Shown here: positions 37,602-48,267 of the stretch, one piece after another
How positions within the stretch are numbered: position 1 is the first letter of the stretch
Layout: each line of letters starts with the position of its first letter
Source: an uncultured Sphingomonas sp.
Lineage (GTDB): Bacteria; Pseudomonadota; Alphaproteobacteria; Sphingomonadales; Sphingomonadaceae
DNA: 52,013 bases
Assembly (NCBI RefSeq): GCF_913776855.1
Contig: NZ_CAJYQD010000013.1
Coordinates: 1 to 52,013 of the forward strand
Direction of reading: 5' to 3'
Position numbers and translations under genes: made by a program
Notes under the pieces: generated by a model
Told to the model about the DNA's origin: nothing
What the model saw: the letters and a program-made list of their open reading frames with translations, nothing else
Databases searched by the model: none

Positions 37602-37682
37602 CGCTTGCTCGTAACGGTTCGGGTCGAAATGGCACGTAGGATGCTGCAACGCGCGCCTTGACGCTTGCCCGTAACGGTTCGG
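37563..37682 (+). repeat. 60-bp tandem duplication, two copies
   Basis: 37563-37622 and 37623-37682 match at 59 of 60 positions (T versus C in GCTTGCTCG/GCTTGCCCG). Copy 1 includes the last 12 codons and stop of the CitE-like gene; copy 2 is noncoding and ends 16 nt before the M28 start. Confidence 0.95.
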
Positions 37683-37698
37683 GTCGATAGTGGGGCGC

Positions 37699-39150
37699 AT
37701 GACGCTCCGCCCGATCCTCGGACTCGCCGCCCTGCTCTGCAGCACGGCACCGGTCCTTGCCCAGTCGATCACGCCGCAGATGCTGCGCGACCATGTCGCC
37801 ATCCTTGCCAGCGATGCCTATGAGGGGCGTGAACCGGGCACGCCCGGCGGCGATCGTGCCGAAGCCTATGTGTTGCAGGCATTCGCCGACGCCGGATTGA
37901 AGCCCGGCGCGCCGGATGGCCGCTGGCGACAGGAAGTGGCGATGGCCGATCATCAGGCCGGTTCGATCAGCGCCGTCGTGCGACAGGGATCGCGCACCAC
38001 GACGCTGACCGCCGAACAGATCGCCGGCCTAGGCCTGTCACCGACTACCGCCATCCGACGTGCGCCGCTGGTCTTTGTCGGGCGGGGTGCGCCCGATCAG
38101 ATGAAGGGCACCAAGCTGGCCGGTGCGGTCGCGGTGGTGATGGGGGGAACGGCCCCGGATGCGCCGCAAGTACCGACGGCCGACCGCAATGCCGCGCTGC
38201 AGGCCGCCGGCGCCATCGGCGTGCTGCTGATCGCGCCGCCAACGGCGCCATGGACCGACATCGCGCACGGCTTCTCCAGCGCGACGATCGCCGGCACGCC
38301 GCGCCGCCCCGATTTCAGCGGCGTCGTTCCGGCGAGCGTCGCCGAGACGCTGCTGGGCCGATCCGCTGCCGACCTGCGCAAGGCCGCGATTGCCCCCGAC
38401 TTCCGCCCGTTCCGGGGCAAGGCGACGATCGACATCGCCGCGACCGGCACGACCCGGCGCTACACCACCGCCAATATCGTCGGCATGATCCCCGGCACCG
38501 CCAGCCCGAACGAAGCCGTCCTGCTGTCGGCGCACTGGGATCATATCGGCATCTGCCGGCCCGAAGGCGCGCCCGACCGCATCTGCAACGGTGCGGCCGA
38601 CAATGCCAGCGGTACCGCGATCCTGATCGAAGTGGCAAAGGTGCTTGCCAAGGGACCGCGCCCGGCGCGCAGCCTCTATTTTGTCGCGACCACGGCCGAG
38701 GAGAAGGGCCTGCTGGGCGCCGATGCCTATGCCGCCGCGATCGCCGACACCCCGCTGAAGGTCGTCGCGAACCTGAACATCGATACCGCCGCGATCGTCC
38801 CGACCGGTATGCCGGTGGCAATGGTCGGGCGCGGCAATTATCCGAAGATCGACGCGATCGTCGATGCCACCGCCCGCGCGATCGGCCGTAAGGTCGATAC
38901 CGATACCGAAGCGAACATCATGGTGCAGCGGCAGGACGGCTGGGCGTTCGGCAAGCGCGGCATCCCCGCCGTCATGGCGACCGGTTCGGTCAGCGACATG
39001 AAACGGCTGTTCGCCTATCTCGACGGCCCCTACCACAAACCCAATGACGACCTTGCGCACATCGACCTGTCGGGTGCCGCAGAGGATGCCGACCTGCACG
39101 TGGCGCTTGCCCGTGCGCTTGCCGACCCCGCCCGCTACCCCGCCAACTGA
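37699..39150 (+). CDS. M28 family metallopeptidase with PA domain
   Basis: A 483-residue exported peptidase; signal peptide ILGLAALLCSTAPVLAQS. The PA insert is about residues 110-210 (KGTKLAGAVAVVMGG). M28 di-zinc ligands are visible: LLSAHWDHIGI (His, Asp), NGAADNASGTAIL (Asp), TTAEEKGLLGA (Glu pair), NLNIDTAAIV (Asp) and DGPYHKPNDDL (His). It probably acts as a periplasmic aminopeptidase. ATG 37699 starts a clean signal peptide; GTG 37690 would add three residues. Directly downstream of the tandem repeat. Confidence 0.9.
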   Translation: MTLRPILGLAALLCSTAPVLAQSITPQMLRDHVAILASDAYEGREPGTPGGDRAEAYVLQAFADAGLKPGAPDGRWRQEVAMADHQAGSISAVVRQGSRTTTLTAEQIAGLGLSPTTAIRRAPLVFVGRGAPDQMKGTKLAGAVAVVMGGTAPDAPQVPTADRNAALQAAGAIGVLLIAPPTAPWTDIAHGFSSATIAGTPRRPDFSGVVPASVAETLLGRSAADLRKAAIAPDFRPFRGKATIDIAATGTTRRYTTANIVGMIPGTASPNEAVLLSAHWDHIGICRPEGAPDRICNGAADNASGTAILIEVAKVLAKGPRPARSLYFVATTAEEKGLLGADAYAAAIADTPLKVVANLNIDTAAIVPTGMPVAMVGRGNYPKIDAIVDATARAIGRKVDTDTEANIMVQRQDGWAFGKRGIPAVMATGSVSDMKRLFAYLDGPYHKPNDDLAHIDLSGAAEDADLHVALARALADPARYPAN

Positions 39151-40626
<1,476 letters not shown>

Positions 40627-40653
40627 TCCTCGACGGGGCGCGGAACGCCCGTC

Positions 40654-40689
40654 ACCGCGCCCCCGGTCCTGTCGGCGGGCGCGGTTTTG
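40654..40689 (+). terminator. rho-independent terminator after guaB
   Basis: ACCGCGCCC (40654-40662) pairs with GGGCGCGGT (40677-40685), followed by TTTTG. Confidence 0.8.
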
Positions 40690-40795
40690 TGTCGGACGGC
40701 GCAGATGGCCGGGTACGTGACCACGCCTCGTATCCGGCTGGATTGATATAGGTTATGTTGGTAGCGTCGGGCATGGAATTTCAGGACCTCTTCGC

Positions 40796-41977
40796 ATGAA
40801 TCCCGCAGCGCGTACCCAGGCGGCAATCGATCTAGTCGATGCGATCATTGATGCGGCACGGGGCGGCGGCGCTGCGGCGGACCAGGTTGCCAAGCGCTTT
40901 TTCGCGGCACGACGCTATGCCGGGTCGAAGGACCGCCGCGCGATCCGCACACTGGCCTATGACGCCGTTCGCCGCTTCGGCGCGGTTCCAGTCTCGGCAC
41001 GGGCAGCGATCGTCGCCATTGCGGATGGCGATCCCGAGTTGGCGGCGACGTTCGACGGATCGTCCTATGGTCCGCAACCGATCGCTGGCGACGAACCTCG
41101 CGCCGTGCCGGGCTATGCCCCGGCCTGGCTGGTCGATGCGTTCCGCGCATCCGGGCTGGAGGAGCGCGATCTCGCCGCATTGCTGGAGCGTGCGCCGCTC
41201 GACATCCGGGTCAACCGCCTGCGCGCCGATCGCGATGCGGTGCTGGCGGAACTGGGCGGCGAACCTGCCGGAGACCTGCCCGATGCGATCCGCCTGCCGG
41301 CGGACACCCCGCTCGACCAGGGCGAGGCACTGCGCGATGGCCGCGCCGAGGTACAGGATTTCGGCAGCCAGATCGTGTCGCTGGCAGTCGGCGCAACCCC
41401 GGACGGCTTCGCCATCGACCTGTGCGCGGGCGGCGGCGGCAAGACGCTCGCCATCGCTGCGCAGATGGGCGGGCAGGGGCGTATCCTCGCGACCGATACC
41501 GACCGCGCGCGCCTGTCGCGGCTTGCTCCCCGTGCGGGGCGTGCCGGCGCTACCGTTGCGGAAACACGCCTGCTCGACCCCGGCAAGGAAGCGGCGATGT
41601 TGACCGACGTCGCTGGTCAGGCCGATTGGGTAATGGTCGATGCTCCATGCTCGGGCACCGGAACGTGGCGCCGCAATCCGGAGGCGCGCTGGCGGCTGAC
41701 GCCCGACCGGCTCGACCGGGTGGTGGCGACGCAGGCGCGGTTGCTTGATGTCGCCGCCGATCTGCCCTCGGCCACCGGAACGATCACCTATGTCGTCTGC
41801 TCGCTGCTGGACGCCGAAGGGGCGGGGCAGGTCGATGCGTTTCTGGCGCGCCACCCCGATTGGCGCGCGCTGCCGCTTGCATTGCCGCGCGGGCGCGTCC
41901 ACGGTCATGGAATGCGCCTGACCCCGGCATCCGATTCCACCGACGGTTTCTTCGTCGCACGGCTCGGCCGGGCATAA
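40796..41977 (+). CDS. RsmB/NOP-family RNA 5-methylcytosine methyltransferase
   Basis: A 393-residue SAM-dependent enzyme. A short NusB-like N-terminal part (residues 1-90) precedes a PUA-less methyltransferase domain: DLCAGGGGKTLAIAAQM (SAM motif I, about residue 207), DTDRARLSRLAPRAGRAGA, and the catalytic VDAPCSGTGTWRRNPEARW (Cys, about residue 283) with the second Cys in TYVVCSLLDAEG. It methylates C5 of cytosine in rRNA, RsmB-like, though the exact site is not determinable. Sits between guaB and a TPR protein. Confidence 0.88.
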   Translation: MNPAARTQAAIDLVDAIIDAARGGGAAADQVAKRFFAARRYAGSKDRRAIRTLAYDAVRRFGAVPVSARAAIVAIADGDPELAATFDGSSYGPQPIAGDEPRAVPGYAPAWLVDAFRASGLEERDLAALLERAPLDIRVNRLRADRDAVLAELGGEPAGDLPDAIRLPADTPLDQGEALRDGRAEVQDFGSQIVSLAVGATPDGFAIDLCAGGGGKTLAIAAQMGGQGRILATDTDRARLSRLAPRAGRAGATVAETRLLDPGKEAAMLTDVAGQADWVMVDAPCSGTGTWRRNPEARWRLTPDRLDRVVATQARLLDVAADLPSATGTITYVVCSLLDAEGAGQVDAFLARHPDWRALPLALPRGRVHGHGMRLTPASDSTDGFFVARLGRA

Positions 41978-42006
41978 GGGTGCCAGTCGCTCGATCGGAG
42001 ATGTTG

Positions 42007-42528
42007 ATGCGGTTCACCTCGGTTTCGGTCGCGGGCGCCCTTGCGCTGGTGTGCGTGTCGGCCTCGCTCAGCGGCCAGCGTCCGGACAATCAGGTCGATC
42101 CGCGGTCGATGGCGCTGCTGCAACAAGGGCGCGCCGCCCAGGCCGCCGGCGATACCAGCCGTGCGACCGGCCTGATCGAAAGTGCGCTGGTGATCGATCC
42201 GCGCAACCGTGCCGCCTATATCACGCTCGCCGACATTGCGCGGGTACAAGGCCTTCCGGGCAAGTCGATCCGCCTGTACCGCGAGGCGCTCAGCCTGGAG
42301 CCGAACGATGTCGCCGCGTTGAAGGGCGAGGGCGAAGCGCTGGTGCAAAAGGGCGCCGTCAACCGCGCGCGCGATACGCTGGCGAAGCTCAAAACCGTCT
42401 GCGGCGCGACCTGCCCGGCGGCGAATGAACTCGCGGCCGTCATTGCAAAGGGGCCGCCGGTAACCGCCACCGCTCAGCAGACGCCGCCGGTTGTTCCGGG
42501 CGCGCCCAAGCCGGCAACACCGCAGTAA
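42007..42528 (+). CDS. exported TPR-repeat protein
   Basis: A 173-residue protein. The N-terminus MRFTSVSVAGALALVCVSAS is a signal peptide. Three TPR-like repeats follow: LLQQGRAAQAAGDTSRATGL, ESALVIDPRNRAAYITLADI/ARVQGLPGKSIRLYREAL and LEPNDVAALKGEGEALVQKG, then a Cys-containing helix and a Pro/Ala-rich tail. Scaffold role inferred; no partner is evident. ATG 42007 has TCGGAG 6 nt upstream; ATG 42001 is possible. Confidence 0.78.
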   Translation: MRFTSVSVAGALALVCVSASLSGQRPDNQVDPRSMALLQQGRAAQAAGDTSRATGLIESALVIDPRNRAAYITLADIARVQGLPGKSIRLYREALSLEPNDVAALKGEGEALVQKGAVNRARDTLAKLKTVCGATCPAANELAAVIAKGPPVTATAQQTPPVVPGAPKPATPQ

Positions 42529-42576
42529 TCCTGCGCGTCCGGCTGGAGGCGGTCGACGATGTAGCGTTTCCCGCTG

Positions 42577-43410
42577 CTACGCGGACAACACCCGCGCCAT
42601 TGCTACGAACTCGGCGACCGACACCGTTTCCGCCCGTCGCGTGACGTCGATCCCGATCGTCCCCGCCGCCTCGATTGCGCCCGGCACCGGCTTCAGGCTC
42701 TGCCGCAGCATCTTGCGCCGCTGACCGAACGCCGCCGCCGTCAGTCGCTCCAGCACCTTCAGCGCCACGCCGTCGGGTGCATCGGTCGGCACCACATGCA
42801 CGACGGCCGACATGACCTTGGGCGGCGGGGTAAAGGCGCTGCGATGAACCGGCATCGCAATCCGCGCCGTACTGCGCCACTGCGCCAGCACCGCCAGCCG
42901 GCCAAAGGCGTCGTCATGGGCGCTGGCGACGATCCGGTCGGCGACCTCGCGCTGGAACATCAACGTCAGGCTCTGCCACCACGGCCGCCAGTCAGCGGAT
43001 AGCCAGCCGACGAACAACGCGGTACCGACATTATAGGGCAGATTCGACGCAATATGCGGCCGCCCCTGAAACAGCGCCGAGGCATCGACGTCCAGCGCGT
43101 CTCCCTCGATCACCCGTAGCCTTCCCGGAAAGGCGGCGCCCAGTTCTTCGAGCGCCGGAATGCAGCGATGGTCGCGTTCGATCGCGGTGACCCTGGCCCC
43201 GGCGAGCAGCAGCGCGCGGGTCAGCCCGCCCGGACCGGGGCCGACCTCCAGCACCTCCTGATCGTGCAGATCACCCGGCACCCGCGCGATCCGGTCGAGC
43301 AGTTGCTGGTCGAACAGAAAATTCTGGCCCAGCGCCTTGTTCGCCGACAGGCCGTGACGCTGGATCACGTCCCGCAGCGGCGGGAGCGCCGTAAGAGGAG
43401 CGACGGTCAT
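42577..43410 (-). CDS. rsmA: 16S rRNA (A1518/A1519-N6)-dimethyltransferase
   Basis: A 277-residue KsgA/RsmA. Motifs: [40 protein letters not shown] (SAM motif I), [10 protein letters not shown] and the catalytic [12 protein letters not shown], with [11 protein letters not shown] and [12 protein letters not shown] downstream. It dimethylates two adenines of the 16S 3' hairpin during 30S maturation. ATG 43410 overlaps the pdxA stop by 4 nt. Last gene of the lptD-surA-pdxA-rsmA block. Confidence 0.97.
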   Translation of the reverse strand: MTVAPLTALPPLRDVIQRHGLSANKALGQNFLFDQQLLDRIARVPGDLHDQEVLEVGPGPGGLTRALLLAGARVTAIERDHRCIPALEELGAAFPGRLRVIEGDALDVDASALFQGRPHIASNLPYNVGTALFVGWLSADWRPWWQSLTLMFQREVADRIVASAHDDAFGRLAVLAQWRSTARIAMPVHRSAFTPPPKVMSAVVHVVPTDAPDGVALKVLERLTAAAFGQRRKMLRQSLKPVPGAIEAAGTIGIDVTRRAETVSVAEFVAMARVLSA

Positions 43411-44405
43411 GCGGCTGCGGCACGCCGTGCGGCGGCCTGCCCCGCCATGCGGATCGCGGCGATCATCGCGCCGGGCTCGGCCAGGTTCTCGCCGGCGATG
43501 TCGAACGCGGTGCCATGGTCGGGCGAAGTGCGTACGATCGGCAATCCCAGCGTGATGTTGACGCCATCGTCGAAATGTAGCGTCTTGATCGGGATCAGCG
43601 CCTGGTCGTGATAGGCGCACAGCGCCGCGTCATACTTGGCTCGGGCGCGCGGATGGAACATCGCGTCGGCGGCCAGCGGCCCGACGATGTCGATACCCTC
43701 GGCCTGCAACTGCGCGACCGCCGGCTGCATCACCTCGATCTCCTCGCGGCCGATCGCACCACTTTCACCCGCGTGGGGGTTCAGCCCGGCAAGCGCAAGC
43801 CGGGGCGAATCGATCCCGAAATCGCGCACCAGCCCGCGCGCCGTCGCCCGAGCGCGCGCAACGATCAGTTCGACGGTCAGCACGCTGGGGACAGCAGACA
43901 ATGGTTCGTGGATCGTGATCGGCACCACCCGCAGCGTCGGCCCGGCCAGCATCATCACCGCATTCTGGCGCGACACACCGCAATGTTCGGCGACGAACTC
44001 GGTCTGCCCCGGATAGTTGAAACCGATACGATAGAGTTCGGCCTTCGAAATCGGGGCAGTCACCAGCCCTGACGCGGCATCCGACCGTGCCAGTCCAGCC
44101 GCCAGTTCCAGCGACTGGAGCGCGCAACGCGCCCCGCCGATATCGGGCCGCCCCGGCACGATCGCATCGCCATCGACGACCGATACGACCGGCAACGCGC
44201 GCGCGAACACACCCGCTGCATCGCGCGGATCGTCGATCCGCTCGACCGATCCGGTCCATATCTGCGATACGGCGCGCACATCGCCGACCGCAAAGAAACA
44301 GGGGAGCGATTCGCTGTCGCGGCGTTCCCATGCCTTCGCAATCACCTCCGGGCCGATACCGGCCGGGTCGCCCATCGAGACGGCGAGCGGAGCGACGGTT
44401 CGCAT
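43407..44405 (-). CDS. pdxA: 4-hydroxythreonine-4-phosphate dehydrogenase
   Basis: A 332-residue NAD-dependent, divalent-metal enzyme of pyridoxal 5'-phosphate synthesis (DXP-dependent route). Motifs: [43 protein letters not shown]-type [65 protein letters not shown] (metal His) and [14 protein letters not shown]. Overlaps rsmA by 4 nt and follows surA after 13 nt, so likely one operon. Confidence 0.97.
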   Translation of the reverse strand: MRTVAPLAVSMGDPAGIGPEVIAKAWERRDSESLPCFFAVGDVRAVSQIWTGSVERIDDPRDAAGVFARALPVVSVVDGDAIVPGRPDIGGARCALQSLELAAGLARSDAASGLVTAPISKAELYRIGFNYPGQTEFVAEHCGVSRQNAVMMLAGPTLRVVPITIHEPLSAVPSVLTVELIVARARATARGLVRDFGIDSPRLALAGLNPHAGESGAIGREEIEVMQPAVAQLQAEGIDIVGPLAADAMFHPRARAKYDAALCAYHDQALIPIKTLHFDDGVNITLGLPIVRTSPDHGTAFDIAGENLAEPGAMIAAIRMAGQAAARRAAAA

Positions 44406-44418
44406 CGCACCCGTCCCC

Positions 44419-45798
44419 TTAACGATATTCGATCACCGCATCGCGCCGCAGATCGCGCATCATGCGCTGGGCACGCAGGTTCACGCGCTCCTGCTCCAGC
44501 CCTTGCTGAATCTGTGCGGCGGTCGGGATGCCGGCGGTGCGCGGATCTTCGCGACCGCACAGGATCAGCACGCGCACGCCATCCTTGGGCGAACCGAACG
44601 GCGGGGTCGCCTGTCCGACGTTCAGCTTCAGGATGATGTCCTGCAACGCGGGCGGCAGGCTGCGCAGCACGACCGCGTCATTGTCGACCACTTCCGCCTT
44701 TTGCGCCTGTGCGATCTTGGTCGCATCGCCACAGCCGCGGATCGCCTGCGTCGCCGTGGTGAAGGCGGCGACCTTGGCACTCGCCTGCGCCTCGGTCGTC
44801 CCGGCGGGGAAGGGCAGGAACAGCTGGCGCAGGGCCAGCTTCGCATCGCGCGGGTCGGCCATCAGTACCTGTCGCTTGTCAGCAAGATACAGGATCGAAT
44901 AGCCGCCGGGTACTTCGATCGGGCCGGCGATCTGGCCGACCTGCATCTGCGTCGCGGCACGCTGCAACTGGTCGGGCAACATGTTGAGGCGCACGAAGCC
45001 CAGGTCGCCGCCGACCGCACGGGTCGACGCTTCGGAGAAGTTGCGCGCGAAATATTCGAACGGCGCGCCCTGGCGGATCTGCTCGATCATCTTCTGCATC
45101 GCGCCCTGCACCTCAGGCGCGCGATCGGGCGTTGCCGCCATGTAGATTTCGCGAAGGCTGTATTCCTCGGTGCCCTTCGATTCCTCCATCCGCTTGATGA
45201 CGGCGGCGACTTCCTCTTCGCCGACGTTCACGAACGGTTCGACCTGCCGCCGCAGCAGCCGGCTCCACGCCAGTTCGCCCTCGATCTGGCGACGCAGCGA
45301 GCGGTCCGACGATCCGACCGTGCGCAGATAGGCGCGCAGCTGTTCGGGCGTCTGCTTGAAGCGCTGCTTGGCGAGCCGGTCGAAGCTCTGTTCCAGTTCG
45401 GCCGAGGTGACGGTGATGTCCTTCGCCTTGGCCTGCTGAATCTGCAGCGTCTCGTCGATCAGCTGCCGCACGACCTGCGCGCGCAGGACCTCGCGGTCCT
45501 CCGCACTCAGCTTGTAGTCGTTGAGCGCGACGATCAACGCCATGCGCTGGTCGACGTCGGTGCCGGTCAGCACCGTGTCGTTCACGATCGCGGTCGGCTT
45601 GCGGATATTGGGGTCCAGCTTGCCGAAGATCGTCGGGTTGCCCGGCAGGTTCAGGTTCGCGCCGGGCACGTCCTGGCCATCGTTGACCGTCTGGGCGGCC
45701 AGCGTTGCGGCGGCGGCGATCGCGACGAAACCGGCGATCGAACGGCCGATACGGCCGGCATTCACGATGTTCTTGGTCACTTGGTCGTCATATCCCAT
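44419..45798 (-). CDS. surA: periplasmic chaperone/peptidyl-prolyl isomerase SurA
   Basis: About 459 residues; it escorts outer-membrane proteins to the BAM complex. A signal segment (SIAGFVAIAAAATLAAQ) lies close to the N-terminus, with SurA_N helices (NDTVLTGTDVDQRMALIVALNDYK, RQLIDETLQIQQAKAKDI) next. A PpiC parvulin domain follows at about residues 205-310 (EYSLREIYMAATPD, FARNFSEASTRAVGGDLGFV, GQIAGPIEVPGGYSILYLAD), and a second, more diverged parvulin-like module ends LNVGQATPPFGSPKDGVRVL. ATG 45798 is used; GTG 45780 (VTKNIVNAG) is a plausible shorter start. Downstream of lptD, as in many Proteobacteria. Confidence 0.93.
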   Translation of the reverse strand: MGYDDQVTKNIVNAGRIGRSIAGFVAIAAAATLAAQTVNDGQDVPGANLNLPGNPTIFGKLDPNIRKPTAIVNDTVLTGTDVDQRMALIVALNDYKLSAEDREVLRAQVVRQLIDETLQIQQAKAKDITVTSAELEQSFDRLAKQRFKQTPEQLRAYLRTVGSSDRSLRRQIEGELAWSRLLRRQVEPFVNVGEEEVAAVIKRMEESKGTEEYSLREIYMAATPDRAPEVQGAMQKMIEQIRQGAPFEYFARNFSEASTRAVGGDLGFVRLNMLPDQLQRAATQMQVGQIAGPIEVPGGYSILYLADKRQVLMADPRDAKLALRQLFLPFPAGTTEAQASAKVAAFTTATQAIRGCGDATKIAQAQKAEVVDNDAVVLRSLPPALQDIILKLNVGQATPPFGSPKDGVRVLILCGREDPRTAGIPTAAQIQQGLEQERVNLRAQRMMRDLRRDAVIEYR

Positions 45799-45866
45799 GC
45801 GCGGATGGTCAGGGCGGTGCCGCATCATTCGGGCAAATTCATGGCCCGCCGCGCCTGAACAGAGCC

Positions 45867-48104
45867 TTATCGTCCCAGGTTCTTCAACGCCAGCGTTACC
45901 AGATAGCTGCTGCCGTTGCGCGCGTCGCCGATGCGTTGGTAATCACGCTTCCACGTCAGGCCAAGGCGCAGGCAGTCGTCCTCATACTGGACACCCACGC
46001 GATGGCGGATCGGATCGAAGCCGTCGGAAAGCGACAGCGAATCCTCCGATTTGTCGGTGAGGTCGATGGTGCCCGATGCAAAGGCGGACCAGAACGGCCC
46101 GAACGCGACCCGCCCGGCAACACGCACTTCCTCACGGTCCTGCAAATCCTCCAGCTCGTCGATATCGCGGTTCAGGCGGAGATAGCCGACCTGGAAATAG
46201 GTCCGCCGGCTGCCGACCGTCGCGTCCAGTTCGTTGCGACGAATCTTCAGCCCGTCCTTGTCCAGCCGATAGCGGTGGGTGAACGTCACCAGTTCGCGGA
46301 ACCGGATGTCGGTGCGCCCGACGAAATCGGAGAACCGGTCGTCCAGCCCGGTCCCGCTTGGCAGGATGCTCGCGCGCTCGCTGGTGCGATAGCTTTGCCC
46401 GATGGTCGCCGACACCGCCACACCCGGCAGGTCGAGCGCATAGTCGAGGCCATAGGTGACGCGCGATGAATCCTCGAACCGGTCATATCCGGCGAAACGG
46501 TTCAACGCGAAGAGGTTGGAATCCTCCAGATCGACCGCGCGGGCATCCTCGTTCGGCACGGCGAGATTGGCGATCTTCGGCGATGCGACCAATTGGACGC
46601 GTGGCGAAATCCGCTGGGTCCCGCGCCCGATCGCACCGATGAACGGCCAGCGCACATCGACCGCCACCGCGGCGATGCCGCGCGGGGTGAAGCCTTCGTC
46701 GCCACGATAGCTCAGCACCGCCGTATCGATCGTGTCGCGCGCGTTGTAGGCATCGGCGCGGGCATAGGCGGTGAAGGTCACCTCCTGCCCCAGCGGCGTA
46801 TAGCGTGTCAGGTCCCAGCGGGCGGCGGCAAAGGCACGTTGCGTATCCTGCCCTTCGCTGCGGCTGATCGCGAGCGTGTTGAGCTGCACCTGTGCGATGC
46901 CGCCCAGCAACCCGTTGAAGCGGCCGCGATAATCGATTTCGGGCAGGGCGATCGGCTGCATCCCCTGATTATCGCCAACGCGCAGCGTCTGCACCGCCCA
47001 GCCGCTGATCGACAGCATCGAATCGCGATCGATGCGTTCGACCGTCACATTGTTGCGCAGCCGGTCATCGCGCGAAATGTCGTAGCGGCGCAGGAATGTC
47101 TGGTCGGTCGTGTAGCGCAGCGACCCCGATACGCTCCAGTTCGGGTCCAGCTGGAACCGTCCGATCGCATCGACATAGCCGCGGAACGACCGCTCGGTCC
47201 CGGTTGGTGAGGCGCCCAGTACCAGGTCGTCGCTACGCCGGCTGACCGTCCCATAGCCCTGCACCCGGTACGCGCCCTTGCTCGACAGCGACCGGTAATC
47301 GGCCTGCAACATCGGCAGCACGGCGGTGAAGACGTGGGGGGTAATCGTCAGGTCGCGATTGGGGGCGAGGTTGAAGTAATAGGGTACCGCAACTTCCAGC
47401 CCGTTGACCCGATCCAGCCGGATCGACGGCGCCAGCAGTCCCGAATCGCTGCCATCGCCGATCGAGTGCGAGAAGGACGGCAGCGGAATGGTCGGCAGGC
47501 CGAAGATGGTGAGGCCGGCGCCGGTATAGCGGATGCGCTTGCGCGACGGATCGTACCGGACCTTCAGCGCCGTGATCTTCCACGACGGCTCCTTCGGGCA
47601 ACCGGCGGAGTTGGTGACGGCGCAGGGCGTATAGGCTGCGCTTTCGACGGTTACGACGCCGTTTTCCGACCGCGTGCCGCGCTTCGCCGCGATCCGGCCC
47701 CCCTCGTCGAGGACGACCAGCATATTGTCGACCACGCCGTCCTTGAGACTGTCTGTCAGTTCGATCCGGTCGCCATAGGCGATGTCGCCTTCCGGATTGG
47801 TGACCGCGATATTGCCGTCGGCCACCACCTGTCCGGTCTTTCGGTTCCACGTCACCCGATCCGCGCGCAGCCGGTTGCCCTCGCGCAGCAGCCGCACCTC
47901 GCCGGTCGCGGTAACGATGTCGGCGTTGCTGTCATAGGTCAGCAGGTCGGACGAAAAGTCGATCTGGTCGTCGGTTGCGGGTGTCGGCAGGGTACTTTCC
48001 GGCGGCGGAGGCGGAAGGGTGCGATCCTGCAGGTCCTGTGCGACCGCAGGGCCGGCGATCGCCAGCGTCAGGCCAAGGGCAAGCGACCCCAACGAACGCT
48101 TCAC
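45867..48104 (-). CDS. lptD: LPS-assembly outer-membrane protein LptD
   Basis: A 745-residue LPS transporter barrel. Signal peptide SLGSLALGLTLAIAGPAVAQ; OstA-type beta-jellyroll N-terminal domain (about residues 50-170, SSDLLTYDSNADIVTATGEV, VADGNIAVTNPEGDIAYGDR). The rest is barrel, with PYYFNLAPNRDLTITPHVF and ISGWAVQTLRVGDNQ, ending YLVTLALKNLGR. Cysteines: two at the jellyroll end (YTPC, SAGC) and one near the C-terminus (DDC). Start is GTG at 48104. With LptE it inserts LPS in the outer leaflet. First gene of the surA/pdxA/rsmA block. Confidence 0.95.
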   Translation of the reverse strand: MKRSLGSLALGLTLAIAGPAVAQDLQDRTLPPPPPESTLPTPATDDQIDFSSDLLTYDSNADIVTATGEVRLLREGNRLRADRVTWNRKTGQVVADGNIAVTNPEGDIAYGDRIELTDSLKDGVVDNMLVVLDEGGRIAAKRGTRSENGVVTVESAAYTPCAVTNSAGCPKEPSWKITALKVRYDPSRKRIRYTGAGLTIFGLPTIPLPSFSHSIGDGSDSGLLAPSIRLDRVNGLEVAVPYYFNLAPNRDLTITPHVFTAVLPMLQADYRSLSSKGAYRVQGYGTVSRRSDDLVLGASPTGTERSFRGYVDAIGRFQLDPNWSVSGSLRYTTDQTFLRRYDISRDDRLRNNVTVERIDRDSMLSISGWAVQTLRVGDNQGMQPIALPEIDYRGRFNGLLGGIAQVQLNTLAISRSEGQDTQRAFAAARWDLTRYTPLGQEVTFTAYARADAYNARDTIDTAVLSYRGDEGFTPRGIAAVAVDVRWPFIGAIGRGTQRISPRVQLVASPKIANLAVPNEDARAVDLEDSNLFALNRFAGYDRFEDSSRVTYGLDYALDLPGVAVSATIGQSYRTSERASILPSGTGLDDRFSDFVGRTDIRFRELVTFTHRYRLDKDGLKIRRNELDATVGSRRTYFQVGYLRLNRDIDELEDLQDREEVRVAGRVAFGPFWSAFASGTIDLTDKSEDSLSLSDGFDPIRHRVGVQYEDDCLRLGLTWKRDYQRIGDARNGSSYLVTLALKNLGR

Positions 48105-48129
48105 TAGTCTCGCTTCCCCAAACCGTTGC

Positions 48130-48145
48130 CGTCCGATTTCGGACG
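48130..48145. promoter_or_regulatory. small palindrome in lptD-pepA divergent region
   Basis: CGTCCG (48130-48135) and CGGACG (48140-48145) form a perfect inverted repeat with a 4-nt ATTT centre, 25 nt upstream of the lptD start. Could be an operator or chance in GC-rich DNA. Confidence 0.25.
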
Positions 48146-48267
48146 TTCGTTTCGCGCTATTGCATCGTGCGGCCGGAACCGCAATCGCCCTTGGCCCGCT
48201 TTACCTGCCCGCCGCACCGCGCCTAGAAGGTGCGTGCGCCCTGTGCGCCAATGTCCAGAGGAAACCC

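Noticed and set aside
37563..37682. CRISPR or minisatellite array
   Set aside because: Only two copies without spacers; a plain tandem duplication.
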